A DNA stretch of 64,000 bases from contig NC_039367.1 in NCBI RefSeq assembly GCF_003573695.1, positions 162,332,542-162,396,541 on the forward strand. Reading direction: 5' to 3'. The translations under genes were made by a program, and so were the position numbers. Position 1 is the stretch's first letter. The number at the start of each line of letters is the position of its first letter. This document shows, in pieces, positions 34,800 to 47,398 of this stretch. The stretch comes from Papaver somniferum. Lineage: Eukaryota; Streptophyta; Magnoliopsida; Ranunculales; Papaveraceae. The notes beneath the pieces were generated by a model. That model ran no database searches. It saw nothing but the letters and a program-made list of their open reading frames with translations, and was not told where the DNA came from.

Positions 34800-35815
34800 A
34801 CATCTAGGGTACCCTTATAAGGGGTGTCTAAACTATACCAAAATTACCAAGTTACCCTTTAATTGGATTAGATTACTTAAATGCCCTCCAATTTAATATA
34901 AAATTTAAACTAAAACTTATTAGATTACTTAAATACCCTTTGACTAAATTAAAACATAAAATAAAACTATTGAAAACAAACAACCAACATTCTTTCTTCT
35001 CTAATTCTTCTTCTTCCTTCTTCTTCTCCCTTTGAGCAGCAGCCGATTAATCGTTCGATGAAATTTTTTTGATCGTCGATTAAAATTATAACGACAAATC
35101 AATGCTAAAACGAAGCGTTGTGTTAGAGATCTACTTCCAGACCCGCATGTTGGAGTCAATTACAACCAAGCAAGTAATCAAGCAAAGGAAGCCCTAATTG
35201 ATGTAAGCACCGGTGAAGAGCAAAATCCAAACCCCGGCGGCATTCAGATGTATATTAGAAGGTATTTATAACAAACCATCTTTTTATGATTGATTCGAGC
35301 ATGTTTAATCGATTGAATATGATTTAGAAATTGAAATTAGGGTTACCGATGTATGTTCGGCCCAAAATTTTCGGACGAACCTAGGCTTTAGAAGAACAGT
35401 TCGTCTAATTTTGTAAACATACTCTTCAGCCGAACATACTACTGTCCTAGGTACGACTTATACGACGTTGATGGTTTTAGGGTCGAACCTTGATCTTTCT
35501 TAGGTGCGGCTTATTTGAATTTGGTCGATTTTCGGCTGAACATTAGTCTGTCTTAGGTACGGCTTATTCGGCGTTTTTTCTTTTTCGGTCGAACCTTGAT
35601 CTGTTTAGGTACGACTTATTCGCACTTGGTCGATTTTCGGCCGAACATTATCTGGCTTAGGTACGACTTATTCATCGTTTCTTGATTTTCGGCCGAACCT
35701 TGATCTGTTATAGGTACGACTTATTTGGATGTGGTCGATTTGAGCCGAACATGTTATATTTTTAGGCGAACCTAGTATTTTTGGCCGAACCTTGTGTGGT
35801 TGTTGTACTTATTTT
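34800..35815. mobile_element. Element shoulder with GGTTCGGC/CCGAAC repeat array
   Basis: The start (ATAAGGGGTGTCTAAA near 34831) matches, in reverse, the right shoulder of the element at 10401-11881 and the left shoulder at about 60893. From 35350 to 35790 there is an array of units of about 60 bp, built on 'tttcggccgaaccttgatct' and 'aggtacgacttatt' blocks, about seven copies with drift. The array directly precedes the PMD coding remnant, so it may be the 5' part of a PMD-carrying element. The right end is not defined. Confidence 0.5.
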
Positions 35816-37417
35816 TTTTTTCTTTCTTTATGTTAGGGGACAAAAAGTCAGTGGTACTGGTAGAGTTATACTCCGTCCGTACCACATATATAGGCGGAGG
35901 GACCAAATCTCTTAGATTAAGAATTCTTTTTTGATTTCATAAATATACATGGTTTTTCCTGTTTTACCCCTTATTATATTCCCTATGTTAGAAACATAAA
36001 CTTAAATGTGAGGATAACCAAGCAACATAGATAGGGGTAAAATGGATAAAAACCATCTAGAAATTGTCACTCCGTCTATCTAATGGTACAAAGAAAATGT
36101 CATATTCCGCCTATATAATAGGTACGGAGGGAGTAATTAATAATAAGAGTAAAAAGAAGAGGTCTACTAAAGTAACTCATTCTAATGCTAAAACTCCCCA
36201 ACCTCGAGTAGGCAACAAAAATTTGGGTGCAGAAAAAAGGGGCTCTACAACCTCCGATACAGAGAACCGAGAGACAGAGAAACAAATAGAAGGAGAAGTT
36301 GAAGGAAGTGAAGCTGAAAAGGGAAATACTTATGCAAGTAATGAGACTGAAAGCGAAGGAGGAGTACTAGGTAACCTAAATGGAGATGGAGATGAAGATG
36401 AAGAAGAAGATGAGCAACGACGACAAAAAAGCAAAGGAAAGAAAGTCATTGAAGATGAAGATGAAGAACAAGAAGATCCACCACAACCAGAAAAACAAGT
36501 CAAGGAGATGAAACTTGTTGTACCTCGGAAGACAAAGCATCATATTCCTCATGATATAATACCTCCCAAAAGGAACGAACCAATACCTGGTCTTCCTACA
36601 GATGGAGGAAATATGTCGATAGGTTACGAGGAGTCGTGGGAAAAGAAAATCTATGAGACTCCGGAACTTAGGACTACAATCAGAAATTTGAGGCACCAAA
36701 GGACAGCAACTTGGGATTTGAATAATGAGGTTGTTGAGGTTCAAGCTATAGTTCAGAAGTCTGGTTTTTGGAAAGCAATTAAGTATGATCAGAAGGACTG
36801 TGATTCAGTGACCGCCTCTGCCTTTGATGAGAGATTCTGTACAGAGACTTATACATTTCATCTTCCATTTGGCGAGATGACAATCACACCTCATGATGCG
36901 AAAAAGATTTATTATAGGTCTTAGAGCATGTGGGAGGAATGTAGATGCTGAATATTCTGAGTTGGATTGGGACCATCTATATAAGTTGGCTGAAGATGTT
37001 CTTGGTTGGGATCATACTACTGCACTGTCGCAGTTTTGTAACGCAGCTAAAGATGTGGACAATGTTCTCATTGGCGGAGACAACAAACCAAATATGTTAA
37101 AGTCGTTTAAGATGAAACGCTTGAAAGAAAAATTTGAGAATACTCAGGCGAGAGTTTCGGCTGGGACCTTGGTGATGGATGAGGCCAAAATAAATCAGAC
37201 CGCTGCTGCTTATTTGTTGTACACTCTTGGACGGATTGTATTTCCTGATCATAGTGGCAACAAGGTGAGTGCTCAGTACCTCCAATTCTTGAAAGATCTC
37301 TCAAAGGTAAGCGAGTACGCTTGGGGATCCGCTTGTGTTGCATACCTTCTCCACTCACTTGCGACAGCCTCGAGGTGTGACCCTAGGAACATTGGTGGAA
37401 ATTTTAGTCTCCTTCAG
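35816..37417 (+). pseudogene. Plant mobile domain (PMD, MAIN/aminotransferase-like) gene, first part
   Basis: After a low-complexity, acidic/basic N-terminal half, residues from about 36700 match the plant mobile domain. Landmarks are FDERFCTETYTFHLPFGEMT, then GLRACGRNVD, then AAAYLLYTLGRIVFPDHSGNK, and YAWGSACVAYLL to the IGGNFSLLQ end. PMD proteins occur as host MAIN/MAIL genes and in Mutator-like and gypsy elements. A one-base shift near 36912 breaks the frame and a Stowaway MITE sits in the N-terminal region. The frame ends at CTTCAG with a GT donor at 37418. The expected continuation (VWIYDHF) is at 50726 in the same phase. Confidence 0.75.
35871..36133. mobile_element. Stowaway (Tc1/mariner) MITE
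   Basis: The 263-bp element has inverted ends, CTCCGTCCGTACC on the left and GGTACGGAGGGAG on the right. The inverted similarity extends inward (TATATAGGCGGA), and the element is flanked by TA duplications. It interrupts the N-terminal coding region of the PMD pseudogene. The ATG at 36064 of the downstream open frame is MITE sequence. Confidence 0.88.
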
Positions 37418-38003
37418 GTACTTCTCTATAAATTTTAGTCTTCTTGTGTTGCATACCTTCTCCTTCAGGAAATTTTTTAGTTTTCATTTGTTTTTAGGTC
37501 CTCACACTATTAGAAGTATTTCTTTTGGCCACGGTTGAGGTGGTATAGGTTAATGGACTAAATTATGCATTGGTCCCGGTGGTGCTTAAAATGTCGTTGC
37601 TACATTTGCAGTGGGTCTACGAATAACTGTTTATGTTTTCATGGGACACGGTGTTTCGATCGACGCGTGTCCAAAAATCTAAAATTATTATCGCCCGCTA
37701 GGATAATTCGACTCGAGCATTACTTGCTCCGTGTCTGATAGCATTGGGTGCCATTATGTCTAACTCCGGCTTTTTCTTATTTTTGGATCGATCACTACTC
37801 CACTTCTTTCAGTTCTTCGCACTTTCTTTTCTTCTCAACTTCTCCATATTCTTTACCTTCCTGTTGATGGTGGTTTTTAGCTTAGGGTTAAAATCGTAAA
37901 ATCGTACATTTGACATGACTTCACTATGACCACTAGCGCATTCATTGAATCAATCACCATGCCTTTGTAAGAATTACCAGGGTACCTTTTTTTTATATAC
38001 ATG
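37418..38003. other. Start of putative PMD intron
   Basis: A GT donor lies at 37418. A closer alternative acceptor (tttgcag, ending 37611) is followed by TGGGTCTACGAA then a stop. This is a weaker match to the PMD continuation than the exon at 50726, because the leading V codon is missing. No other feature. Confidence 0.4.
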
Positions 38004-38080
38004 TGTCATGTTCCACGACAGAACCCTTAGTACTGACATCATCTTGGTACATACCAAACCCTAATTCTCACAACATGTGC

Positions 38081-38655
38081 CAATGGCATGCCGTGCCAGC
38101 CACATCTCCGCGCCATGAATCCATGCCAACCATGCCAGGCGCACCACCGTGCCAATGGCAAACCATGCCAGCCACGTCTGTGCCAAGGCATGCCAACCAT
38201 GCCAGCCGCACCACCGTGCCAATGGCAAACCATGCCAGCCACGTCTCTGCACCAAGGCATGCCAACCATGCCAGCCGCACCACCGTGCCTATGGAAAACC
38301 ATGCCAGCCACGTCTCCACGCCAAGGTATGCCAACCATGCTAGCCGCACCACCATGCCAATGGAAAACCATGTCAGCCATGTCTTCGCGCCAAGGCATGC
38401 CAACCATGCTAGCCGCACTACCGTGCCAATGGCAAACCATACCAGCCACGTCTCCGTGCCAAGGCATGCCAACCATGCCAGCCGCACCACCGTGCCAATG
38501 ACAAACCATGCCAGCCACGTGTCCGTGCCAAGGCATGCCAACCATGCCAGCCGCACCACCGTGTCAATGACAAACAATGCCAGCCACGTCTGTTCACCAA
38601 GGCATGCCAACCATGCCAGCCACACCACCGTGCCAATGGCAAACCATGCCAGCTG
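38081..38655. repeat. 69-bp minisatellite, array 1
   Basis: About eight copies of a 69-bp unit containing 'atgccaaccatgccagccgc' and 'ccaatggcaaaccatgccag'. Because 69 is a multiple of three and the unit lacks stops in most frames, long false reading frames appear on both strands. The same unit recurs at 42105-42615. Confidence 0.92.
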
Positions 38656-39584
38656 TTACAGTACTGCAAGTGACACACAATGATTACGCATTACAGAGTT
38701 GCAGGCCAAGTCAGTACTCCGCCATAATGGTGCAATGCGAAGCCATAATAATGCAACGTAAGCTATAATGGCGCCACGCGAGCCATAATAGCGGTATTAC
38801 TGTATAGACTGTCAAGTGTCGAGAATGGCATAAACCCACAGGGCCAATATAGTGCAAGTGCAGCACTACATTGTAAATACATTTGGCTAAGTGATAAAGC
38901 TTATTGACCGACACAATGAAGCTTCATTTAAGGATTGGCAAGACATGGCCAAAGTTGACAGATGCAACATGCGATGTTGGCATCGATGCATATCCATGGA
39001 ATTGAGTTGGCCCAAGCTCAAGGATGACGCAAGAGTGAAGTACATATAAAGAGTTGGTCTCTGGAATTATTTCAAGGATGACCAAAGCTTGAACAATGCA
39101 AAAAAGTTTGGCAATGCGAGAGTTGCATTGCTATTGTCAAGCTAATTGGCGAAGTGAAGCATATATGACGCATAAGTAACTATAGTGAGATTAAGGAGCT
39201 TGCCTTGATGTTTGAATCATAAGGATTGTTCGTGCATTAGATTACAGTGATAAGCATGCAAGGCCAAGATGGCTGGGCGTTGGAGCGAGGCAGAATTCAG
39301 TAAAGCACAACAGTTGTGCAATACGGCTCAAGTGACGGTTGCAAGTTAGTTACGAGCTTCACAAGAGTGCCAATGATGTGTGATGATGTAGAACGGTTAT
39401 AAAGGAGTTTATAAGCGCGGGAGAAGTGTTCATAACCACCAAGAACAGGTGTGGAATTTTTTGGCTTGACAACACAAATGGTGGCAGTTGGAAAAGCAAG
39501 ATGGCGGTTATGGAAACTACCTGATGGGACAGATGGATGTTCCATGCGTGTGCAAGTGTTGTGAACGGTTTTGGATAGTGAGTT

Positions 39585-40040
39585 TTCTGTATAAATAGTC
39601 CTAAGGAGTGGGAAAAATTAGTAGGCTTACATAGGAGAGTTAGTCTCATGTTTGAGAGAGTTAGGCATTCACCAAGAGGGTGAATGGCCTGTTTTTGGTC
39701 CATGTGATGGACGAGTTTTGTAATCTTCCTTTAGTCCAATAAAATGGGTTTTTTGAAGTATATCTTTGTGTTCATTATGTTGTTGGTTTGTGTGAGAATT
39801 GGTCAAGTACATGGCAGAACCTCTTATGCTTATGGGGGCATGAAGAGTTAGAGAGAAAGAAGAAAATACTTCCGTTGTGCAAAGCCTTATGAGTGAAGGA
39901 GGATGCGTACTTTGATGCAAATATGCAAGGCTGAATGATTTTGGGTGATGTTGAGTCACTGAACCACAATCATTGCCGGTCATGTCCCATGAAAATTTTA
40001 GGAGATTAAATGGGCATGTGACAGCCGATATCAGAGCTGT
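39585..40040 (+). mobile_element. LTR-like promoter, poly(A) signal and primer-site region
   Basis: A TATA box (gtataaatag, about 39590), a poly(A)-type signal (aataaa, about 39739) and an initiator-Met-like primer site (gatatcagagct, 40027-40038, TGG changed to CGA) follow in the order expected of U3-R-U5-primer site. A TGTCATG start precedes the minisatellite at 38004. It could be the 5' LTR of a decayed element, with array 1 in its U3. Confidence 0.45.
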
Positions 40041-42060
40041 ATTAGGGGACACAGTTTGCTGATTTTTCTCTCTTTTACTCAAGTTGGTGTCATTTGTTTG
40101 TCAAATTCAGTGAAGAATTGTTTGGGTTTCACTAGTATGGAGACTAGAAGAAGTCGGTCTTGTATGGAAAGATCAATTGGAATGAACTTTGAAGCTTGAT
40201 GTAGAAGCAGTCCATGAAAGTTTATGACAAAGGTGTCAAAATTCCAGCCCAAAGTGTTAGACGAACGTGCAAGGATCATTGAAAACCGGGTTTTCAAGTG
40301 ATGGCATGACAAAACTAAGGAGTATGTTGACTTCTATGGTGAAAGTCAGGTGTTAAAGTCCATGTTTCTCACAAGTATGTGAAGATTATGCATTTGGAAT
40401 ACATTCTTTCGTAGTGTTATCAGTAACGAGTACATTACATGTGGTAATGGGAATTTTAGGGGAAATTCCTAAATACAAAGAAGTTGATGGCCTTTGCAGT
40501 GGCAAGGAATACGAAGAACATGTCTATGCGATAGATTGAAGGTGTTTTCATCATAGCCAGTTGGATGGAAGATTAATGTTATCTCTCTTGAATGCATGTA
40601 CCTTGGTGGTAATGCAAAGTCTAGTTGCGAACCAGCAATGTTTGTGGCAATGTGATGCCATAAAAGGAGAATTGGAAGGCCAATTCTTATCTAGAATAAA
40701 GCTTAGTGAAAGGCTGAAGAAATAAGCGCAAGATAGGGGAAAACCGATACACCACGGTCTCGTGTTTGCAAAGAGTTCTTCGTTGATGCTAGATGAGCAC
40801 AAGGAGTGTGCTTGCACCTGGTTCATGAGTGGGATCAATGTGCTTGGACAAGGGTGTCTAAATACCTGCAATTGATCATAACCACAAGCGGATGTTCTTG
40901 TCAACTGCAAATCAACAATTGTTGTTACTGAAGTTGATTTTTGAGAAGGGGAAATACAAGAGTAACCAGATGTGCATGGGCAGTAAAAGTGAGTTCCAAG
41001 TTTGAAGAAGAATGCGGCATTCTTGCTTCATGGAACGTAGGCAGTGTCGCCTCATTTACAAGGATTATGTCCTTGTTAATATTGTCCAAGGGATTTGTCC
41101 GCGGAAGTCATTGAGTAATATGACTTTGCTGAGCTCTATGATGATGCTCAGGATCACCAAGTTAAGTTCGTTCGAGTTGTACAGAGGTGCACAAGTTTGT
41201 GTCAAGTTTTGAGTGCTAATTGGCATAGCATGTATGCAACAATAGCATGCACTTAATGGGATTTTGGCATGGCCAGAGTGCATAATGCGTGAAGAAATGC
41301 AAGTTAGGAAAATTGTGTATGCTGAAAAGAAGGACAAAGTAGTGGTGATGCATAAACATGGCATGTGGCCATTGTTGAAGAAATCTTCATGAAAGCTAAA
41401 GCAACATGATAACATCAGTTGGAAGAGTGGATGTGGCAAAGTTAATTGCTACATTGGGGGACAGTAGGTGCTGTCTCACTTCCTTTGTTGTTTAGAAGCG
41501 AAGATGAAGTCAGTATTGCAAGGCTTGTTAGGTCTTACAAGTTGCAATCAGTTGGCGCGAGTATTTGCTCAAGTTTGAGTATACTTTCAGTTTGGGTCGA
41601 TTGAACCTTGGTGTTGGAAATGAAGTCTCTCTATGTAAGGTAGTAGTGAATGAGGGTATTTGAAGTGAAAGATCATGCCTCTTTCGTTCAAAGTAAAGCT
41701 AGTTCGCGTGGAAGATGCTACATAGCATATTAAGCCAAAATATGCAATAGAAGACGCTGAAAGTGAAAGAAGAAAATAGAAGAGTTGGTGGCATAGTCGA
41801 GTTTGTTGTTGAGAGTTATGTGGAAGTGCGAAGGCATTTGGCAGCGAAGGCATGGAGTAACGCAGCAAGAATGAAGATGTAAGTCCATCAAGCAAATGAG
41901 TTAAGATTGACTCATATTTAGGAAGAACATGATGTTGTTTTTCCGCCACATTAAAGCATAGCAGTTTGAAAGAGCAAGTGATGCTTAAATTGCTGGTTTC
42001 AAAGGCACGTGAAGAGGATGCCTGGTCTAAAAAGACGGTCTGATGTCAGGGGGTATCCTA
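40041..42060. other. Possible retroelement interior, no coding recognised
   Basis: Two kilobases of G/A-rich sequence with only antisense fragments open. It ends in a 'gtcagggggtatccta' stretch before a TGTCATG at 42061, which could be a polypurine tract and LTR start. No retroviral domain is detectable. Confidence 0.35.
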
Positions 42061-42104
42061 TGTCATGACTATACCAGAGTCATGCATTTCAATCATGATT
42101 TTTC

Positions 42105-42615
42105 CAAGGCATGCCAACCATGCCAGCCGCACCACCGTGCCAATAGCAAACCATGCCAGCCACATCTCTGCGCCAAGGCATGCCAACCATTCCAGTCGCA
42201 CCGCCGTGCCAATGGCAAACCATGCCATCCACGTCTCTGCGCCAAGGCATTCCAACCATGCTACCCGCACCACCATGCCAATGAAAAACCATGCCAGCCA
42301 CGTCTCCGCGCCAAGGCATGCCAACCATGCCAGCCGCACCACCGTGCCAACGACCAACCATGCCAGCCACGTCTCCGCGCCAAGGCATGCCAACCATGAT
42401 AGCCGCACCATCGTGCCAATGGCAAACCATGCCAACCACGTCTCTGCGCCAAGGCATGCCAACCATGCCAGCCGCACCACCGTGCCAATGGCAAACCATG
42501 TCAGCCACGTCTCCTCGCCAAGGCATGCCAACCATGCCATCTGCACCACCGTGCCAATGGCAAACTATGCCAGCCACGTCTCCGCGCCAAGGCATGCCAA
42601 CCATGCAAGCCGCAC
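42105..42615. repeat. 69-bp minisatellite, array 2
   Basis: About seven copies of the same unit as array 1, about 3.45 kb downstream and in the same orientation. Flanks of the two arrays differ except for TGTCATG at their left. Confidence 0.92.
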
Positions 42616-42689
42616 CTACATCGTGCCCTAAGCTTGCCGCCCCCCACTTTCATTGACCAATCAGGTTGCTCCAAACCTTCCACGGTCTC

Positions 42690-42930
42690 AAAAGAGGTCG
42701 TTATACATGCTAGCTTCCCAGAACACGCTAGTATCCCAAAACTTTCTAGCGTCCCAAAAACCTGGTAGCTTCTTAAAAATTGCTAGCTTCCCAAAACCTG
42801 CTAGCTTCTTAAAACATGCTAGCTTCCCAAAACATGCTAGCTTCTCAAAACATGTTAGCTTCCCAAATCACACTAGCTTCCTAACACATGCTAGCTTCTC
42901 AAAACATAGTAGCTTCCCCAAAAACACGCC
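42690..42930. repeat. Short tandem repeat, 'gctagcttcccaaaacat' units
   Basis: About twelve imperfect copies of an 18-20-bp unit containing GCTAGCTTC. Confidence 0.8.
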
Positions 42931-43264
42931 AACGGGCCAAGCATGCCACATGCGCAAAATACATGCTCTAATTGGGGTTTCAACTCGCCAAACCCTAATT
43001 TGGGAAAGTTGCTACCAACATCCCTCATGAATTCTTCCTTAGTTTTACGTTCGGGCTGTTTTCACCTTCCGAACGAGCTCAAAACCTAGATATTCCCGCG
43101 TAGGGAGATAGGAAATTCGTTTTCGTGCATAATGGAGGGGCGTACCATCAAAATCCGAGTCCGTACTAAAATTCTACAGCGAGTCTAGTAAAGGGCACTG
43201 ATTAGGGTTTTAGCATACCAAACCCTAATTTAGACACAGCCGCAAGCGCTTCCCTTCCAAGCCG

Positions 43265-43880
43265 CACACTTCCCAACGGCTCCACTTCATGCCAAAGCCA
43301 CGCCGGCCATGTCTCCATGCCGCTGGCTACCAAATGGAAGGTTGCAACAATCAACGGCCGCCCTTCCTCCTGAGATGCAAATGTCAGCCGTACAAGTTTT
43401 CTACCGAACTTGTGGCAACTTGCAGCCCAAAGCCAAACAACCATGGTTTATGCCTAAACCCCTAATTTGGCTGCGCCTATACCATGCCAGCCTTTCCTTC
43501 ATGTCACTGGCTTCCAAAACGAAGGGTTGCAACGATCAACGGCCATCCTTCCATCTAAGATGCATATCTTAACCATCCAAGGTCACCAGCTAACGCGTGG
43601 AAACTAGTGGCCCAACGCCAAGCCTTAACTGTGGTCGCGCACAAACTACGCCAAGACCCTAGCCTCTGGCCTCGCCTAACTACACCAAAATACTAGCTTT
43701 CCAGCCATACTTTCACGATGGCTGCTAAAACGGAGGGTTGCAATAATCAACGGCTATCCTTCCCTCTGAGATGCGGATCTCGACCGTTCAAGTTCTCCAC
43801 CTAACTTGCGACCCAAAGCCAAAACATCACGATTTGCACCCAAAACCTAATTTTGGCCGCGCCTATTCTATGGCAAAGCC
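43265..43880. repeat. Three diverged copies of a unit of about 220 bp
   Basis: Each copy holds a 'ggttgcaacaatcaacggc' block followed by 'gagatgc' and a 'cccaaagccaaa' block, near 43337, 43520 and 43733. The copies are clearly related but diverged. This could be the inner part of a long LTR. Confidence 0.65.
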
Positions 43881-43897
43881 ATCCCGACTCTACTATG

Positions 43898-45162
43898 CAC
43901 TAGTAAAAAAATGATGTTCGGCAACAGTTAAAAACTATTACTGTATTATTTCTGTAAGAGTTTTAGTTTTTTCTGCGGTGTTACTAAAGCCCCTGTTACG
44001 GAAAGTTTACAAAACTTGTTACAGAATGACTATGGAAAAATGACTCATAAATTCTAAAACTGTCACTGTTAGTAGTTTTTGGTAACAGTTTATTCAATAT
44101 GTGTTACTGAATAATTGTTGCGGTAGCTGTTTTTCATAAAACTGTTGTTATTGTTTGAGTAACTGTAACAGTTTTTATGAAAACTGTCATAAAAAACAGC
44201 ATAAAGGTAAAAATTTATAGTGAAACTACCACCACCTCCACCACTAGCGACGCCACCACCTCCAACACCAGCACTACTGCAACCATCACCACCATGCCCG
44301 CCACCATCGGGCCACCATTCCACAACCATAAGTTGGGCTTCTTGAGATTGAAATATAAATTTTATAAAATTACTCTTCACAGGATTCGACCTTGAGACCT
44401 ATTATACCTGACTATAACTCTTGAACCACTATTCCATGCTTTATTTTTGGTTAATGTTATCCATATAAAAATATTTATCCTCATTAAACAATAAACTATC
44501 GACCTCGACCACAACCTTCGTTACCACCACCTTCGTTGTCACCACCCACCTACAACACATTATATTGTAGTATTTCTACATATCATACCACTTGTTTATT
44601 ATTTTTATTAGATTTGAGTTTCTATTAAACCTGAGATAACCATCCATGGTCTAGTGCACGAGATTGAATCAACAAGTAACTTGTGTTGGTCTAGAGGTAG
44701 GTAATCCTTTTGAAATGGATTCCAGATAACTAGTTATGTGGAAACATAGTAACAGTTGTTTTATAGAAATGTCATGATAAGGTCAACTATAGTGACATAC
44801 TAAATCTGTTACAGTAACATTGGTATAGAGTAACGGTTGGTATAAAAAATGTTACGATAATTTCAACTACGGTGACATATTAAATGTGTTACTGTATCAT
44901 GGGTATATAGCAACAGTTTGTCTAAATGAATGTCACGATAATGTCAACTATGGTAACATATTAAATCTGTTACAATATCATGGGTATATAGTAACACTTA
45001 TTATAAAAACTGTTATAATATAAAACCTAGAAAAAATTATGTAACAGTTCTTACAAAAACTGTTACCATTATTTAACAACGTAATATTTAGTAACATGTA
45101 ATTTACGAACTGTTACCTTATGAAAGCTAGAACTGTTACTAAATGTCACTTTTCTACTAGTG
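43898..45162. mobile_element. Non-autonomous CACTA element
   Basis: The ends are CACTAGTAAAAAA and the inverse TTTTCTACTAGTG, flanked by the 3-bp duplication ATG (43895-43897, 45163-45165). Subterminal zones repeat 'gtaacagtt' and 'aactgttac' many times in both orientations. Length is 1265 bp with no transposase. It differs in end and subterminal motif from the CACTA at 14249, so a different transposase family would be needed. It is nested in minisatellite/LTR-like sequence. Confidence 0.88.
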
Positions 45163-45165
45163 ATG

Positions 45166-46467
45166 GCCACTGGCATGCCACCATGCCACACGTAACACCA
45201 TGCTACACGTTTTCCCACGAAAACACTCAAGACATCTATCACATGTCACAAACTGGGGGATGCTCATAAAGGGTATTGGTTTGGCGGTTTACAGCGCGCG
45301 GCGTACACTACGCCCGTTACATGAAAGTGTCATAAGAATGAGTCGGTTAGTAAATACAAGGAATAATGGTGAAACAATCCTTTCATTATGGAAGATCAAT
45401 TCCAAACGTTACCCATCACCACCTCCTTCCACTTTACTCAGCCGTTTCCATTTCTTACGAGACCAGAGTACGTTATGTTACAACTTGTATAAATTGGTCC
45501 TACCTATTTCCATCAAAGAATAAGTTTTGGTCAGGAGCATACAACACTCAGAAATCACTTGCTAGCTATCCGATCTGTTAGCTTTCACTTTCTGATACAA
45601 GTCAATCAACCTCTCTTGCAGAATCAACTATTCTGGTCTCAACACTCTCTTTGCTTCCCTCCCCAAAACCAACCCTTCTCCTTCACTTTGTGACCGAAGC
45701 AAGTCTGGAACGGCCATTTCTTGGTTTAGGCCGGATTTGTACAGATTAATCTCTCGAATCTTAAGTACTCCCTTGCAGTACATTGTTTAGGGTTTAGACT
45801 CGTTTCTCACCCACAACACACGAAATTACCGAAACCAGCAGGAACTGTTTTCACCCTCAAAAACTTCCATAAAACCGCCGAGAATAAAAACCTTAATAAA
45901 TCGCTCATCTATCTAATTCCCAAACTCTTATTTTGTTGAAAAAGATGGTTTATATTTTGGATTGACCAATTTTGATAAGGATTAAGTAGGGTTTGTTAGG
46001 TGTGCTGTAGTGTTTAAATTTTGATGTAGCTCCTTGATGGAATCAGATCATTGATTGTCGTCGCTATCATAATTCAACAACTGTAAGTAAGATGATCTAT
46101 TTCCTTATTATAGGTTCTCAATTTTGTCTTTTGTTTGCTTTTTCTGACTTATTTCATTTTGATTTCTCTTGAAGGTTGAATTCATTGCATACTGGTAGAT
46201 AATATTTTGGGATTTGAGTTGTTCTCAAATCTATTCAATTTTTTTTTTTTTTGTTGTCTAAATCTAATAGTTGTTCTCAAATCTATTCAGTTGTATGAAA
46301 GTTCAGTCAAAGTCAATTTGTGAATTTCGTGGATGGTCTCTAAAATCGGAAGAAATAGAAGGCTTGTTTAATTAATTAGGTTATGGTAATTAGGTAAATT
46401 TAGGTTATGGTAATTGATTGTGTTTTATCATTTTATTGTATAATTTGGATTTTTTTAGTTACCTTCG
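45166..46467. other. LTR-like sequence, no gene seen
   Basis: This contains 'ctgggggatgctcataaagg' (45254) and a TATA-like 'tgtataaattgg' (45488), which read like the inner part and promoter of a long retroelement LTR. The rest, to 46467, is AT-rich without coding sequence. Confidence 0.35.
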
Positions 46468-46773
46468 GTTTCCGAGATACCACTCTCAAGGAAAACACTA
46501 CTTTTTTAATTCAGTCAAGATTGTTTAACATTAAAACAAAGAGCTCTTTATATAAATAACTCTTCTCATATTTCCTAAACTATCAAAATACTGATTACCT
46601 AAAATAAAAGATATTCCTAAACTAATAAATCCCTACATAAATAATTATACTACTAAAATATTCTTCATAAATGAAAATAACTTAATTAATTATAATATTA
46701 TTTTCCAAATAATAATAATAAATAAGAGAATAATACCAATAAAAAAATATATTTCCTTTCCCTAAATACACCA
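46468..46773 (-). repeat. Gypsy-type LTR, left copy (truncated)
   Basis: This matches 47456-47747 closely but lacks the last ~60 bp of the LTR (in minus orientation). A purine-rich tract (GAAAAGGGGAGAA-type) lies at its inner side, marking it as the 3' LTR of a minus-strand element. Confidence 0.8.
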
Positions 46774-47398
46774 CCATTCTCCCCTTTTACAGAAAAAAAT
46801 CGTCCTCGAATTTTTACGGTATAGTTGCTCGCATTTATAATCTGTTGAGGAAACTTCATATAATCCTTCTGCAAATCCAAACTTTGCAAAGTTATTTTTG
46901 GACACAATAACACTTGTACTGAACTAATCGTACAAACTGCTTCATGAGAATGATCAACATATTTGGCACATATTAAAAAATTATCGTCAGGGTAAACATC
47001 ATAGATTGGAGGTGAATTCCAATCCACGATAACTTGATATTTTTCAATTTCAGAAAAAGAAAAAATATCATCAAACCTTTGGATTTCAAGATTTAAACCG
47101 GACTCTAATGAATCTCGCGGGTTATGTGAAACTCCTTGAAATTCTTCCTCCTTGTCTCCAACGAGGTTTGTTTGTTCATCACTAGTCTCCTCCTCCAATC
47201 GCTGTAGGCTAGGACCATGATGGGGCTCTTGCTGAGGTTGCATTTCATCCAATAAGAGGGTGAGCGCCTTAACCATCTGTTTCAGATTATCTATTACCAC
47301 TTGCTATTTCTCATCGTTGAGAGCGGCTCTTCGAACAACACCATAATTTCTTCCTCGAAACATGATGAAGGAGCGTTCCCTATCTCTGAACCAACTGA
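46774..47398 (-). pseudogene. Internal region of deleted gypsy element, minus strand
   Basis: A minus-strand frame (47300-46698) encodes a polar protein, with a coiled-coil-like start (MVIDNLKQMVKALTLLLDEM) and an acidic middle. In another frame the end resembles the short tail of plant gypsy polyproteins next to the polypurine tract. No protease, polymerase or integrase remains. The plus-strand copy at 47748 encodes a shorter relative of the same protein. Confidence 0.6.

Noticed and set aside
36376..36744. Minus-strand 122-codon frame
   Set aside because: It is the shadow of the Asp/Glu-rich codons of the PMD N-terminal region.
37611..37680. Short-intron continuation of the PMD gene
   Set aside because: After the AG the sequence reads WVYE and stops. 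It lacks the leading V codon and matches less well than the exon at 50726. It is kept as an alternative only.
38003..38683. Long open frames on both strands (up to 226 codons)
   Set aside because: They are by-products of a 69-bp repeat whose length is a multiple of three; no start context, domain or codon bias supports a gene.
39359..41949. Several antisense frames of 110-140 codons
   Set aside because: None shows retroelement or host motifs; they are typical of G/A-rich sequence on the other strand.
42058..42656. Long open frames across the second minisatellite
   Set aside because: Same explanation as for the first array.
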